DNA of 64,000 bases from Haematobia irritans. Taxonomy: Eukaryota; Arthropoda; Insecta; Diptera; Muscidae. The notes under the pieces are model-generated. The model did no database searches. It saw only the letters and a list, made by a program, of their open reading frames with translations, and was not told the origin of the DNA. The stretch lies in the NCBI RefSeq assembly GCF_050003625.1, contig NC_134397.1, forward strand, positions 278,622,070 to 278,686,069, given 5' to 3'. This document shows positions 1 to 12,439 of the stretch, one piece after another. A program made the position numbers and the translations under genes. Each line of letters opens with the position of its first letter. Position 1 is the stretch's first letter.

Positions 1-58
1 AGTCGCGCCGGTATTGCCAGATTGTAATTGATAAAGTGACGCTTCTTCGATTCACACA

Positions 59-195
59 GGCCATAAAAAGGAAACGGGCAGCACTCAGTGATAAGAGAGA
101 AGTTCACCACTGTGGTATCACAATGGACTGAAAAGTCTAAGTGAGCCTTAAATATCGGGCTGCCACTATACCTAACCTAACCTAACCTAACCTAA
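59..195 (+). repeat. 5'-truncated tRNA-derived SINE with (CCTAA)n tail
   Basis: This is the 3' part of a SINE family found five or more times in the window. It has the 'gcagcactcagtgataagag' body and the 'ctaagtgagcc...gggctgccac' segment, and it ends in four CCTAA units. The tRNA-derived head is missing here; it is present in the copy at 9051-9886. Confidence 0.75.
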
Positions 196-1460
196 GGGCA
201 TATAGCTTTAGGTTACTGACGGATCAGGAAAATATTAACTTAAGGAGTCTGCTAATGTCTTTGACTGAGCAATCAGATTGGTTCTAAAACAGAAAATAAT
301 TATTTTGGGTTTTAACGGTTAAAGGTGAGTACTAAGTTCATGTTTAGTCGCTAAAATCAAAAATAAATCAGTAAAAATAGTATAAAATTATACATAGATG
401 TAGCAGCTAAAGGCCAGTATTAATTTGGCATTATCGCGCTAAATTGGCAATTTTTCACGGTTAATTTTCTTTCATAATTCATTTCACCAAAAATAAACAT
501 TTTCAATTTTTGTATTGGATCATTCCTCATCAAATTATAATAATATTTGCAACAAGAAGATATAATTTTATTCTGCAGATTTAGTTTTGATATTAGCGGC
601 TAAACTCGAACTTAATACCCACCTTAAACTCCAACTTAATACCAACCTTAAACTCAAACTTAGAACCCAGCTTATCAGTGCAGCGGAACGTCCCTTTTTC
701 CGAACGAAGATCGGGTTTCCACGGTTTCCACGGAGAAAATCCTTTTTCGTCATTATAGTATCAAACAACTGAATTTTGAATACTAAAAAGTCTGTAAGTT
801 TTTATAAAATAAATATTAATGAACTAAATCACTTTTTTCAATAAAATATGCTAATATTGAAGAAAAACACTCCAAACTTCTTTAAACTTTTACGAAAATG
901 TTCGGTTTCGGCTGATTATTGTTTTTTTGTTGCAGAACATCGGCTTCGGTAAAAAACCGCTTCGGTCGAGCTGCAGAGTGTACACATTAAAAAGTAAAAT
1001 TTTCGTGGCCAAATAATCGTCCATTCGAGTAACTGGACAGCGACAAAAAAAAAAAAGAAAGTAAAACATAATTCTTCAACGTAATTTTAAACAAAAAGGT
1101 ATATTTTTCCTTTTAGCGATATAGTAATGTATCCCATAATAATTTTGTGGGCTTATTATAAATTCGTTCATTAGAAAGAATTTAATGATTCATTTGATTT
1201 GAAAAAGGTTTCATTTGATTTGAAGAAGGATTCATTGATTCAAAATTCATTTGAATTGAAACTGCTATAATTCGAATAATATCAATTACCAGTATAGTTC
1301 TAGAATGCAGATGCGAGATTGTTGTTACTTTTTTAATATTTTGTTCCTATTGCTAAAATAAAATGTTTTCGTTTTTTAAATAGTACTGGTTTGTTTCTTT
1401 GATGTACTGGTTTTCAAATCTGTAAAGCATAATACCAACAAAACAATAATATTTCAAACA
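196..1460. other. AT-rich non-coding flank
   Basis: I see no credible gene. There is a short degenerate tandem repeat at about 600-667 (units like 'ccaacttaataccaacctta') and unclassified AT-rich sequence. Segments near 300-330 and 900-960 resemble other dispersed repeats in the window. Confidence 0.4.
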
Positions 1461-1464
1461 TTGT

Positions 1465-2125
1465 AATTTATTGCATTATGACAGAATAAACAATTTAGTT
1501 TACATTTAGTCTAGGTACATGTATACATATATTAATCTGTCTGTAACTTATAGCGTGATCAATATTCTAAATGAATAAAAATTAAATAATGTCCTAACGA
1601 CATGTACACACGATTTAACACCTTCATTTACCAACTTAAACAAATATTCATTGTGACGCTTATTTTTATTTATTTGCTGTTGCGTTTCAAATGAATACCA
1701 TACGCAAATATACATACAATGGCTGTGCAAACATACATGTGTACATATTTCTTTGTCCTATTTATGATCAAGGTATATTCCTACATTACAATAGGATCTA
1801 ACTTAGTTTAAATATTAAATTGGTTGAGTTAAAATCATGTATGGGTAATTGACGTTCGAACACAGATAAAATAAATGCAATTGGGTTTAGAATATTACAT
1901 GAATTGAAGATGTACTTTTCTACAAAAACAAGATATGTATATGGGGAACCCTAGAAATTGGCGACTTAATTAACTAAAGTGAACAATAATTTGAAATTGA
2001 AGCTTTTTTAAGTTATTGTCAAACACATTATTAATAAACAGATTTGTTTCGTCTAAAGTTTACTAAGCTCCTTTTTGCGCGATCTTGTGGGAAGACTTGT
2101 AAAATCCTTCCCAAAATGTGGAAAT
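1465..2125 (-). other. Probable 3' UTR of the sideroflexin gene
   Basis: This follows the sideroflexin stop codon on the minus strand. Candidate AATAAA signals on the minus strand lie at about 1665-1674 (two overlapping copies) and about 1467-1472. The true cleavage site cannot be told from sequence alone. Confidence 0.4.
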
Positions 2126-5100
2126 TTACAATCCCTTGTTGAACCATACTTCGGTTAGAGCTGGATTCTTCTTTTTGATTTCATCCTTTACTTCGGGCTC
2201 TAAACTGTCAACCTAGAATTTTTGAATAAAAGAAAAAATGTATTACTTTTTAGAACATGATATTAATAAGTGACATACATTAATGGCAGCTCTTTGACTA
2301 AAGAACGCACAACCCATAGGGGTGGCAAAGATCAATACAAAGCCACAGAAAAGTGTTTGAATGGGAGCGCTAGCCTTGGGGAACCGTTTCAAGAAACCGC
2401 CTTTTTCCAATTTGTTAATAAGCAAAGGAGTTAACACTAAAAAGAAGACATATTAACGAATTAGTTGTATTTCTATAGCACTGATATTATTATTATTATC
2501 TTTTATTTGTACTTTGAAGCCTTAAAGGCCAATTGAGGTAAATTACAATAAATATACTAAAGAATAACTCGCTGAAACAAAGCTTTACTTATAGTCTAAA
2601 ATGGTTAAAGGTATGTAATTAAAGTGATCACAAATATAAACTTCTTAAGTCTAAAAAAATATAAAATTTTATAATTTTCAATAAAAAAAAACTACTCCTG
2701 CATTTATTATTATTTTTTGTTTTTTTTTCTTTTTATATTCGAAATATCTTGATTGTAGAATAATACAATTGATTGTAGAATATTGCTAGTACATTTTTTT
2801 TGATTGTATAAGTCCAAATAAAATAAAATGGTATTGTCGTGTAGCCTGATTGCCAAATATCCTATTCTTCCTTCAACATTGTATTTCATGAAAATTGGTT
2901 AATAATAGCGACCGAAATACTGCGAATAACAAATACATGGACAGACGGACGGACAAACCGACTCTGAAGGTGATACTGAGTCGATTGGATTGAAAATTTA
3001 TGATAAATAAATTAAAAACTCAAAAGTTTGCACAAAAATTGTGCCCACAACCACGAAAATACGAAATTTAATTTTGTGTAGCTGTGCTCTTTACGAACAA
3101 CACCTAAGTCAATGCCGGAACTGCACTCTCAAAAAGATCGCTTCTGTAACATATACTCCCAAACACATTCTGCTTCAAGCATACATATATATTTTCAGGA
3201 TTGGTCCAAACAAAATATTGTTAGTATTGTTCAAACATATTATGTTTCACCCTAGGCATACACCGGTAGAAAAAAAAAAACTATTAATGCAATTTTCTTT
3301 GTATGTATACTTTTTTAAGGTGCCAATTGGTTACTTCCATTTTTTTACTTGCAGCATACTCTCTCGGTCTGCCTTTCTAATCACATATATGTTTATAGGC
3401 AATTTCTAAAATAATATATGTTTGCTTGCATCAACACATATTATATTTAAAAAAATTTTATGTCCCAACATAATATGTTCTAGCATATAAGTCGCAAACA
3501 TTTTATGCTAGTTTATGAACATTATATACTTGTACTTAAAAATAATGTGCTAACAGTTTGAGTTATAAACATATAATTTCTACACCCAAACCCATGAAAA
3601 ATAGTTTTTTCGTCCGTGTGACTCTTTACGAAAAAATCAAAATTGTTGTTTTAGATTTCAGCTTAAAACTATGCATTGACTAAACTACAAGTGTAGCTTA
3701 ACCAACAGAGGAAAAGAATGTTTGTCAAATTTATATGGGCAAAGCCCTATAAATCAAAACGAAATGTCAGAAAATTAATTTTTAGAACTGAAACCTCTTT
3801 TTCACGGAGAGAAACGAATCATGTATCTGAGTCTATTGTTCATGGTTATCGCAAAATGTTCTTTTTGGATCCGGAAGTGGTGCAAAATTGACGTAGAAAC
3901 GATGGGCTTGTCATGGGACGGAAGTCCTCCATTTCAACAGCCGTTGCACTGAATTTGCATCACTTCTTTAGGTGTGATTCGAATTCAATGTTTTGGTTGT
4001 GAATTAAGAAATTTTGTGATATTTTGTCAAATAAATAATTTTTAACATTTTTGTATGAGTTTTAATGCATTCTTACGCTTGTGTGGAACGTTTGGCATCA
4101 AATATTTTCAAAAATTCGCAATTTTTTCAAATTGGATTTAGCATTTTTTTAGACAAATTTTAAATGATTTGTATCATTTTATGAATTCTTACTCCGTTTT
4201 TAACCTTTTTGAAACAAAAAAGTTAAAATTGCCCATTAAAAGTATGAAAAAAACAAGTTATAAAAAATTGAATTAAAAGAACTTCCTGGGAAGTTAAAAT
4301 AAAGAACATCATTGGGAGTGCATCTTCTGGAAGTGCTTTTAAAGTTGTGCCTTTGGAAGAACTTCCAAATTTTTTTGCTGGGTAGGTCTTTACCTTTCTT
4401 CTTTAGTCTCTCTTCATTATTCGGAAGTTTCCAAACATATATATGTTTATATAAAATTTCTAATTTAATATATGTTTGCATCCAAAGACATAATATTTAA
4501 GAAAATGTAATTCCCAAACATAATAGTTCTAACATATTAACATATACATATGTCCGAAACATGCTATACTAGGTTATGAACATGTTTGCACATAAAAATA
4601 ATTTAAGTACCAAACATATAATTTGTACACCGAAACATATGTAACTACAGTATTCTTCGTACATGTATGAGATGAGATCTGTCACCGAAAGAAAGTCGTT
4701 ACTACGGATTTCAAAGTCTAGAGTTTAATTAAAATGAAACAGCTTCAAACTCTGATATTCCAGCAATTATCAGGTCTATTGATTATTTTCCTCTTGGAAT
4801 ATAAAAATTAAGTTTTTCCGATAAATTATTCGAACTTACCCATGCCAGGTGTAGCCATAGCTATTCTACTGGCAACGACAGCGGTAATGCCTACTGCGGC
4901 AGCCTTCTTGGATATGCCCATTTCATTATTTTGTTCATCCAAGAGAGTGACACCATTTTTCAACTCTCTAAAAGAATGGATAATATGTAAGAAGATGCAT
5001 TTTTTCATTGCGGTACTGTACTTACTGCAAACGCATCATGGGGACATTGATGCAATTGGCAGCAGCGACAGCGGCCAAAGGAACCAAACGGCCAATTAAA

Positions 5101-8100
5101 GGATTTAGGTTCTGGAAAACAGTGAAAAAAAATGTTATTTATATTTTAGCTTATCAAAATTGAAATATATGTATAAAAAAAGTTTTAATGAAAATAAACA
5201 TCAAAACCGAGCATCAATATTCCTCTTGTGGTAAGGACAATACTTTCTTGCCCTAAGATATTCTTTCGTAGGAAAGTATTATATTTGTGTTTAAATTATT
5301 CGCTCTTTTTCTATAGACTTGGACACCTACCTTGACAATTCTGTTAAGGGATAAAGCGGTTGTTAAAGCACCACCTGTAGCTAAGATGTACGACGTAACT
5401 AATTGCCTGCAAAAAAATTGATAAGAAAATATTTTATGACCATATAAATTAGTAATATTCATCTGATTTCGAATTTCACACAGAAAAACAAAGTTAACTA
5501 TTTTATGCGACAAATGAATTAAATTATATTCCATTTTTTAGATGTTCAGAATGCGTTGTTAAAATAACGAGAATTTACGGACATTTGTTGGGATTTTTAA
5601 CCACCATTCACGAAATTCTTACTTCGACAAAAATGAACTAAACTTAAAGAAAAAATCATTGGCACCAAATCAATGTATTAACCACAGTGTAGTTCAGTCT
5701 TACTAGTTTTGAGGAGTGGATGAACGATTTTAACAGATGTGCTGAAAATCGTACAATATAAAAATAAAAAGGTGACGGCACACAATCATCGATGATATTA
5801 TACGGATTTAAAAAAATCTTTAGGTACTCGATTACTGGCGACATATCATGTTAAATCGCGATGGTTTTTTGATAAATCTCATAAAAAAAATGTTGAGTTT
5901 TTCTGTCAAAATTAAAGATAATACTGGCATTTGCCAATGTCGATAAAAATATGGCAAATAAAAATATGTATATATGTACATTTTCATAACTTGATAAGAT
6001 TTTCTAACCTAACCTTGAGTCACTTTTCATTGGGTAAGATGTATAATAATTATATACAATTATGGGATAAATGGTCCCACTCCGAAAAACCATGTAATTA
6101 GTAAGAAAAATTGCATATCCACCATTCTAGAACAAATAAATATAATACATGTTATTTTATAGTCTTTCTAATATTTTTTCTTTAAATGTTTATCCCTCCG
6201 TTAGTCTTTAACTAGGATGAATTGTCCTTCATAATTTTAAATGAACTGTGTTTGCATCATATTAGGTTAATATTATTATAATGTAGTAGTAGTGTTAGTA
6301 GTAGTTGTTTTACTTTATGGATATATTTAATAACGTTTAATTTTAATTTTTTTGTGTAAAAACTAATTACTCGAAAACTTACTCTTTTGAGATGGGTGTT
6401 GAACCCGAGCGATTTGTGTAGTTCACTACAGCGTTGAATGTTTGATTGACCCATTGCCAGAAGACTACAGCCGGTGTTGTTTTGTAGAAGGAAAGCATAC
6501 CTGAATTGAATAAAAGTAAAATTTGTATAAATACACTGAAAGAAAACATTGCTGGCAATTGCCAATGACCTTTTTAGTGTTTGTGATAACGTGCTTCTTT
6601 ATAGTAATTATATCTCAAGAAATCCATTACATTTTTCGAAAAGTTTTGAAGCTCTCCTTTCTTCTATTTGTGCCCTTCTATTCTATTCGTCAGAAAATTG
6701 TGGATATTTAGCACAATTTCATGGGAACGGAATTCAATTTTTCGATTCTTCTCGCTATTGAGAAAAAAAATTCTTCCTGATCCAATCAAGAAATTAATTG
6801 ATCCATAGATTTTTTAATTGAAGTTGCTTCATTCGCGAAAACGGTAGTATCAAACACAGAATCAATTAAAAATAAAAAAATATGCTTGATTACAAAATTA
6901 ATTGATTTCTTCGATACTTCCAATTAATTTTTTAATTGGTTCAAAAAAAATTAACTGAATTTGGTAGGATACATCAATAATTTTTTTAATTGAGGCAATT
7001 ACTTATTTGTTGTATTTTTACTAATTCATTTAACTTTAAAGATTTTATACTTTCTTATGAATTTTTCGATTGTAACAACAGTGATTTTTTTCTTATGATT
7101 TGGGCTACTCTAATTATTTTCGAATAAAATTTTCAATAATAGTTTTATTTATTATATTTATTTAATTAAAATAATACTTGGGATAAATAATATTTTCAAT
7201 TAAAAACTTTAAACTTTTAAATAATAATTTCTTTCTCCTTGAAAGCCCATTTTAGAACAGATCTAAAAATAACCAAAAATAAAGAGTAAGAAGGTCGTAC
7301 AAAAAAATTTAACAATAATTTCTTAAATAGCTTTATTTTTCAAATTGATTAAAACATTAATTATCTGTTAATTTTTTAATTGACTACGTTTTCAACTTCT
7401 ATTAACTTTTAATTTGAATTATTTTGTTGATATTTGTTGTCCTTTGAAGAAACATATTACATATCATAAATTCCCCATACTAAAATCTGGGCCGTCATTT
7501 ATTGAACCATGTTTCTTTGAAATATCGATAAGTATTTAACCCTTATTCTGTAGTAGTGGGTCAAAATTGCCCAAACCATTTTTATATGGTTATATTTTTT
7601 TATATGATCATTATTTCGACTTGAAACTTCTTAACTTTCATTTTTATAAGAATGTTATTCTAAAGAATTAGTTCAGTTTAAAGATCTGTTTAGCTTAGCC
7701 CTTTAAAAAAGTTCCGTATTCTGTATTAGTGGGTCTAAATTATAAATTTATGTTGGGCAAATTTGACCCACTAATACAATATGCGGTATTTTATTTAAGT
7801 ATAGGGTAAGGGTTAAGGGGCTGGAGCAACTTGGAATTTATGTTTTGTAAATCTTTGGATTAAATATTCCATATACATATATAAAAGAAAAATTCAAGAG
7901 AACAGAATTCAATTCAGGGGACGAATGGCTCTCAGAGGATTTACACAGAAAAAATTCCTGTAGTAAGAGGTAGTTTTCCAATAAAACAGTTTCCTTTTTA
8001 AAGTAAAAAAAATAATGCCTACATTTTGTTGCTAGACAATATTAAGATATTAAAATATTTGTTTTTCCAAGTGCTCCAAATAAAAATGTTTCAAAAACTT

Positions 8101-10367
8101 TTTTTTGTATAATCGTCATTTTATGGTGGTCGGACCAACTACATTTTTTTGACAAATGCATTGCACATACAATATGTCTGTATAATATATATGTATGTAC
8201 GTAAAAGTATATCAGGTATTAAATAACTTAAAAGATAACAAAGTCATCAGAGGGCAGAATACCACACACATCGGTACGACATAACACTATCATATTGAAT
8301 GTACACTAAAATTCTCGTTCATTGAACTTGGGCATGATCTTGAAATGTTATTTAAATAAACGGAAATATTGTAATTCATTCATTAATTTTATACATTTCA
8401 CTGTAGATTCCTAGTACTTTCAGAGAGTGGATACAAAATCCGAATTGTAATTGTCCCAATTAACATTTTAATTAAATAAAAAATTATATATAATTGAAAA
8501 TTTTATAATTAGTTTCATAAAATTTTGAAATTATAATAGAATGTACAAATTCATATAAAATAACAAGACAATTATTTCAGCTAAAGGAAAATAATTATAA
8601 ATATTTAAACATTAAATAATTGAAAGCCTTAATAAAAAAAAAACATAAATTGTGTTTTGCGACCCAAATCAGTTAAAGTTTTAATGGAACCAATTAAAAA
8701 ACTAATTGAAAGATCCGAAGAAATCAAATAAATTTTTAATCAAGTATATTTATTTACTTTTAATTAATTCTGTGATTGATACTATCATTTTCGTGATTTA
8801 ACCAATTTCAATTAAAAATATAATTGCATCAATTAATGTCGTAATTGAATAAAAAAAAATGTTTTCTGTTTATAACCAATTGTACTTTGGTCAATAAAAA
8901 ATATTTCTAAAAAATACGATCTAAAGCTTGAGAACTTCTTTTCTATTTGATACAAGAGTGATCGAATAAAATCAAATTATTTAAAACATCGAAAAAGTAT
9001 TCGGAAAAGTGCGAACGTCGTCCACAAAAAGTATGACATTTTCCATAAGTTAGGTTAGGTTAGGTTATGTGGCAGCCCGATGTATCAGGCTCACTTAGAC
9101 TATTCAGTAGAGGTGTGCACGTGACACGAAATTGTTGACGGCTACGGCGTCAGTGTGCGTGAGCGTGATTAACCAATCAAATGTCGTGCGTGAGCGTGAG
9201 TCACGAAAATAATATAGTCGTGAGTGTGCGTGAGTAACGAATTTCGGAAAAACACGCTCACGAAAATAATCCCGCTTACGAACATAAAATGCCTACGAGT
9301 TGAATTCATATATAATGGTAGTGACATCCTAGGTGTTAACGTGTTTTATAACGCTCTCGATTTTAATATACTCATGTTTTTAGTCAGGTTCTATAGGTAA
9401 AATACTCATAAAATTATTCGTGAGTCACGAGGTTTTTCGTAAGTTACGACATTTTTCGTGAGTCACGATATTTTTCGTGAGTCACGACATTTAAAAGATT
9501 TTCGTGCGTGAGTACAAATTTTCTTTTCGTGAACGTGCGTGAATAATATTTCTCCGTCGTGAGTGTGCGTGAGCAAAATATTACTCACGTGCACACCTCT
9601 ACTATTCAGTTCATTGTGATACCACATTGGTGAACTTCTCTCTTATCACTATGTGCTGCCCGATTCCAAGTTAAGCTCAATTTTTATAGCCGAGTCCGAA
9701 ACGTCGTTCCACATTGCAGTGAAACTACTTAGAGAAGCTTTGAAACCCTCAGAAATGTCACCAGCATTACTGAGGTGGGATAATCCACCGCTGAAAAACT
9801 TTTTGGTGTTCGGTCGTAGCAGGAATCGAACCCACGACCTTGTGTATGCAAGGCGGGCATGCTAACCATTGCACCACGGTGGCTCCATAAAAAGCACAAA
9901 CTAGTTTCGTAGAATGTGTGCAATGTATTCATTAAAAGCACGAAAGTTTTTATTAAAATATGAGAAAATCATTTCGGCAAAAGATAGCAATATTTCATTC
10001 TTTTTTTGAAAAATAAGTAAAGTTGACTTAAATAAAGAAATCACTTGTACTTACATCCTGTAATCAATGTGTTCATGGGCACTTGTGCCGACATGCGACC
10101 GATTATTAAAGATTTCTCTCCAGTTTCAGGATGAAAGGCGGAATCATACAAATATTTAGCTCTCCACAGATCTTCGACATTTTTCACTTCTGGTACAGGC
10201 TTGCCAGCACGGTAGTCGGTCACAATACGTTTTGCTCGCTCCAGTTCATCATTGGTGGCCAATAAATTAAGGGGATTTGTCAAGAGGAAGAAATGTTTAG
10301 CACGATTCATATAAGTGCTTTGATCATACTTGGGCTGATCGATATCAACTTTGGCTATGTCCGACAT
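2126..10367 (-). CDS. Sfxn1-3: Sideroflexin (SFXN1/3 type), 7 coding exons
   Basis: Sideroflexins are multi-pass carriers of the mitochondrial inner membrane; SFXN1/3 import serine for one-carbon metabolism. Coding exons, 5' to 3' on the minus strand, are 10367-10055, 6500-6383, 5406-5331, 5111-5026, 4967-4840, 2436-2279 and 2212-2126. Every junction is GT/AG and the joined frame is open for 322 codons including the stop, giving 321 aa, close to the usual length of about 320. Visible family marks are [18 protein letters not shown] with [10 protein letters not shown] in exon 1, FWQWVNQ and [11 protein letters not shown] in exon 2, [11 protein letters not shown] in exon 4, [13 protein letters not shown] and [10 protein letters not shown] in exon 6, and the C-terminal FNKGL. 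The FLKRFP and APIQ region favours SFXN1/3 over SFXN2. The ATG at 10367 starts [11 protein letters not shown]. Intron 1 is 3.55 kb and full of transposons. No coding lesion is seen. Confidence 0.95.
3110..3625 (+). repeat. 'catatatgtttata' interspersed repeat (MITE-like)
   Basis: The family starts with '...tcaaaaa.atcgcttctgta', contains several near-palindromic 'aaacatattatgttt'-type blocks, and ends near 'gttttttcgtccgtgtg'. Other copies or parts lie at about 4430-4680, 11403-11600, 20935-21115, 23885-24235, 27180-27420, 47568-47835 (inverted) and 58849-59125 (inverted). No coding capacity; exact ends uncertain. Confidence 0.6.
3850..4382 (+). repeat. 5'-truncated copy of the 'cccagcaaaaaaa' MITE
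   Basis: It shares 'atgttctttttggatccgga' and the terminal 'tttttttgctggg' with the fuller element at 57229-57604. Its left inverted end is missing. A third, more diverged partial copy lies at about 22650-22840. Confidence 0.55.
6772..6975. repeat. AATTAATTTTTTAATTG-rich palindromic repeat
   Basis: This segment is built from repeated, mostly self-complementary 'caattaattttttaattg'-like blocks with a conserved 'gatagtatcaatcacag'-like core. Related copies are at about 8646-8880 (inverted relative to this one), 23640-23855 and 54541-54830. It is non-coding and probably a MITE, though no clean target duplication was found. Confidence 0.5.
7540..7812. mobile_element. piggyBac-like MITE with TTAA target duplication
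   Basis: The 273-bp element is flanked on both sides by TTAA (7536-7539 and 7813-7816). Its ends are inverted: CCCTTA at the left and TAAGGG at the right. An internal 'agtgggtcaaaattgccc' is matched in inverted form by 'gggcaaatttgacccact'. TTAA duplication plus CCCT termini is the piggyBac-superfamily signature. No open frame is present, so it is non-autonomous. It sits in sideroflexin intron 1. Confidence 0.75.
8646..8880. repeat. Inverted copy of the AATTAATTTTTTAATTG repeat
   Basis: The reverse complement matches the repeat at 6772-6975, including the 'gtgattgatactatcat' core. The two may be arms of one larger insertion, but I could not confirm this. Confidence 0.45.
9108..9601. mobile_element. 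hAT-type MITE nested in the SINE
   Basis: The 494-bp insertion has inverted ends TAGAGGTGTGCACGTGA and TCACGTGCACACCTCTA. It is flanked by an exact 8-bp direct repeat CTATTCAG (9100-9107 and 9602-9609). Eight-bp duplication with TAGAGGTGTGCAC-like ends is typical of the hAT superfamily. The interior is a dense series of 'cgtgagtcacga' palindromes with no reading frame. Confidence 0.85.
9812..9886 (-). repeat. tRNA-like head of the SINE (pol III promoter boxes)
   Basis: The reverse complement reads as a tRNA relative with both internal pol III boxes. It lacks a convincing complementary acceptor stem and runs directly into the SINE body, so it is a SINE promoter and not a functional tRNA gene. 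Confidence 0.7.
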
Positions 10368-11667
10368 TGTGATTTTTGTTTTTGTGGCGGACTAGTGGAA
10401 CCGTAAATTAATCTGTAGGAAAGATAAAGCATAATAAACGTTTTTAAAAGAAAGGCATAGATTTTTACAAAAACATATAAAAGATTATATAATACGAAAC
10501 ACCCCGTTATATGTTTTTTTTTTTTTTTTTTTTTTTAATTTTCACATTGAACTTAAAACATACTTTTACCCACAAAATAATCGAAGTGGGAGTTGAGAAA
10601 TTGGACAACGTCATACTAAATGTTGCATCTACGGCGCTCGATATATGCAGGATAGTTTTGTTTTTAATTTGTAAAATTCTTCATGAAAAACTCACAAATG
10701 ATGTTCATTTTTAAGTAATTAATAATGAGCAACATTTGCTCGATTTTCTATCCAATTTTCTGACAGTAATACTGCTCATTTTCATATGAGCAGAACTTTG
10801 ATTGTCGGTATTTGCTTAATGGCATAGGCGTAGCTAAAGGGGTTTTATGGGTTTCCATCTCCCCCTACCAAATACCATGCAGTATTTATTCAAACCATGA
10901 TTATATATCATTGAATTAATATTCTGGTTTCTTTCCATATATAAGAATTTATTTTTTCTCTTTTTGAGGTATCTTCACAATGAGCACACATTGTAGCTTT
11001 TATCCCCTACGAAAATGTTGCTAGCTACGCCAATGTTTAATAGATAATTGTGACAAATAAAAATAAAAATTCAAAATAAAATTTTTTATACCAAAAATTT
11101 TGAATTTTTCAATTTGCTTTAAATTTATGACACAAAAGTATCGAAATAAATTGTCCTCATAATTCTTGCGGACCGTATCATATTTCGAAGCATACATCGA
11201 TCACTTCCAGATTTTCTCTATTTTAAATTTCCATCTTGTTGAACTTGTTGTTCAACAAGTGAGAAATTTAATTCAATTTGACTGACAATCAAAGTTTCAA
11301 TATAGCGACTGACATTTTTGTTTTTATAATACTAAAACTACCTTACTAAATCTGCCTTGAGTAATATCTTCTTATTGAACAAAAATATCATAAATGACAA
11401 GTACACCCTCAAAAAAAAAAAAAAAAATCGCCGCTGTAATATACTCGTATACTCCCAAACATATTCTGCTTCAAGCATATATATAATTTGACAATGTATT
11501 CAAACAAAAAAATTTTTGCACTGTGCAAACATATTATGTTTCACCCTAAGCATATCTTTTTTAAAGGTCCCAAATGGCCGATAAGCAATCATGAACGTTT
11601 ACTCAGCAACCTATACTTTTATTTGTTCTAATTACACTTGCAGTTTTATATATCTTTCGTTATCTAT
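10335..11667 (+). repeat. Copy 1 of a 1333-bp tandem duplication
   Basis: Sequence from 10335 recurs in direct orientation from 11668. The unit starts inside sideroflexin coding exon 1 (codons 1-11) and carries the 5' leader, the upstream acceptor, a poly-T run, intergenic DNA and a 'catatatg' family fragment. A two-base 'ct' microhomology is at the junction. The copies differ at only a handful of positions. Copy 1 keeps the empty target sites of the two elements inserted in copy 2 (10849-10857 and 10904-10905). Confidence 0.9.
10368..10412 (-). promoter_or_regulatory. Sideroflexin 5' UTR end and upstream splice acceptor
   Basis: Reading the minus strand, a pyrimidine-rich 'ctttcctacag' ends at 10413. 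It is followed by 45 bases of leader and then the ATG at 10367. This looks like a real acceptor, implying a non-coding first exon further upstream (higher coordinates). The site is copied in the duplication near 11700-11750. Confidence 0.5.
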
Positions 11668-11747
11668 CTGATCGATATCAACTTTGGCTATGTCCGACAT
11701 TGTGATTTTTGTTTTTGTGGCGGACTAGTGGAACCGTAAATTAATCT
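11668..11747 (-). pseudogene. Duplicated 5' fragment of sideroflexin exon 1
   Basis: The minus strand repeats the upstream acceptor (ctttcctacag), the leader and the first codons [11 protein letters not shown]. It then leaves homology and cannot continue the protein. If the real first exon lies upstream of 21 kb, this decoy acceptor and ATG sit between it and the functional exon. Confidence 0.7.
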
Positions 11748-12439
11748 GTAGGAAAGATAAAGAATAATAAACGTTTTTAAAAGAAAGGCATAGATTTTTA
11801 CAAAAACATATAAAAGATTATATAATACGAAACACCCCGTTATATGTTTTTTTTTTTTTTTTTTTTTTTAATTTTCACATTGAACTTAAAACATACTTTT
11901 ACCCACAAAATAATCGAAGTGGGAGTTGAGAAATTGGACAACGTCATACTAAATGTTGCATCTACGGCGCTCGATATATGCAGGATAGTTTTGTTTTTAA
12001 TTTGTAAAATTCTTCATGAAAAACTCACAAATGATGTTCATTTTTAAGTAATTAATAATGAGCAACATTTGCTCGTTTTTCTATCCAATTTTCTGACAGT
12101 AATACTGCTCATTTTCATATGAGCAGAACTTTGATTGTCGGTATTTGCTTAATGGCATAGGCGTAGCTAAAGGGGTTTTATGGGTTTCCAATGTGTGTGA
12201 AGATAAATTTTAAAATTTAACTTTAACAGAGCAATTTTAACAGGTTAACAGAGCTATGTTAACGGTTAACAGAGCTCTTTTATGTAAAAAAATTGGAAAT
12301 TTGAATTTAATTTTAGATTAAAACTTAAAAAATGGCGTTGTATGTGCATTAAATTTAAAAAACAACTCAATAATAATAGAAAACACAATGAGTAATAACT
12401 AACTTAAAGGAATATTGGGAGTATATATCTCAGAACTGT

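Larger units (their letters stand above)
2437..4839. other. Sideroflexin intron 5 with MITE-like repeats
   Basis: This 2.4-kb intron has no gene. It holds the end of a dispersed repeat with a 'gacagacggacggac' stretch (about 2920-2985), a 'catatatgtttata' family element at about 3110-3625, a 5'-truncated copy of the 'cagcaaaaaaa' MITE at about 3850-4382, and a second partial 'catatatg' element at about 4430-4680. Confidence 0.6.
9051..9886 (-). mobile_element. tRNA-derived SINE, full head, interrupted by a hAT MITE
   Basis: On the minus strand the element begins at 9886 with a tRNA-like head containing 'tggtgcaatggttagcatg' (A-box-like) and 'ggtcgtgggttcgattcc' (B-box-like). The family body follows, and it ends in (CCTAA)n, seen on the plus strand as 'taggttaggttaggt' near 9051. 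The body is split by an insertion at 9108-9601; without it the sequence rejoins as one SINE of about 340 bp. Confidence 0.8.

Noticed and set aside
10511..12047. Two identical 67-codon frames (10511-10714 and 11844-12047)
   Set aside because: Both begin in a poly-T run giving poly-Phe. Their identity comes from the 1333-bp duplication, and nothing else supports a protein.
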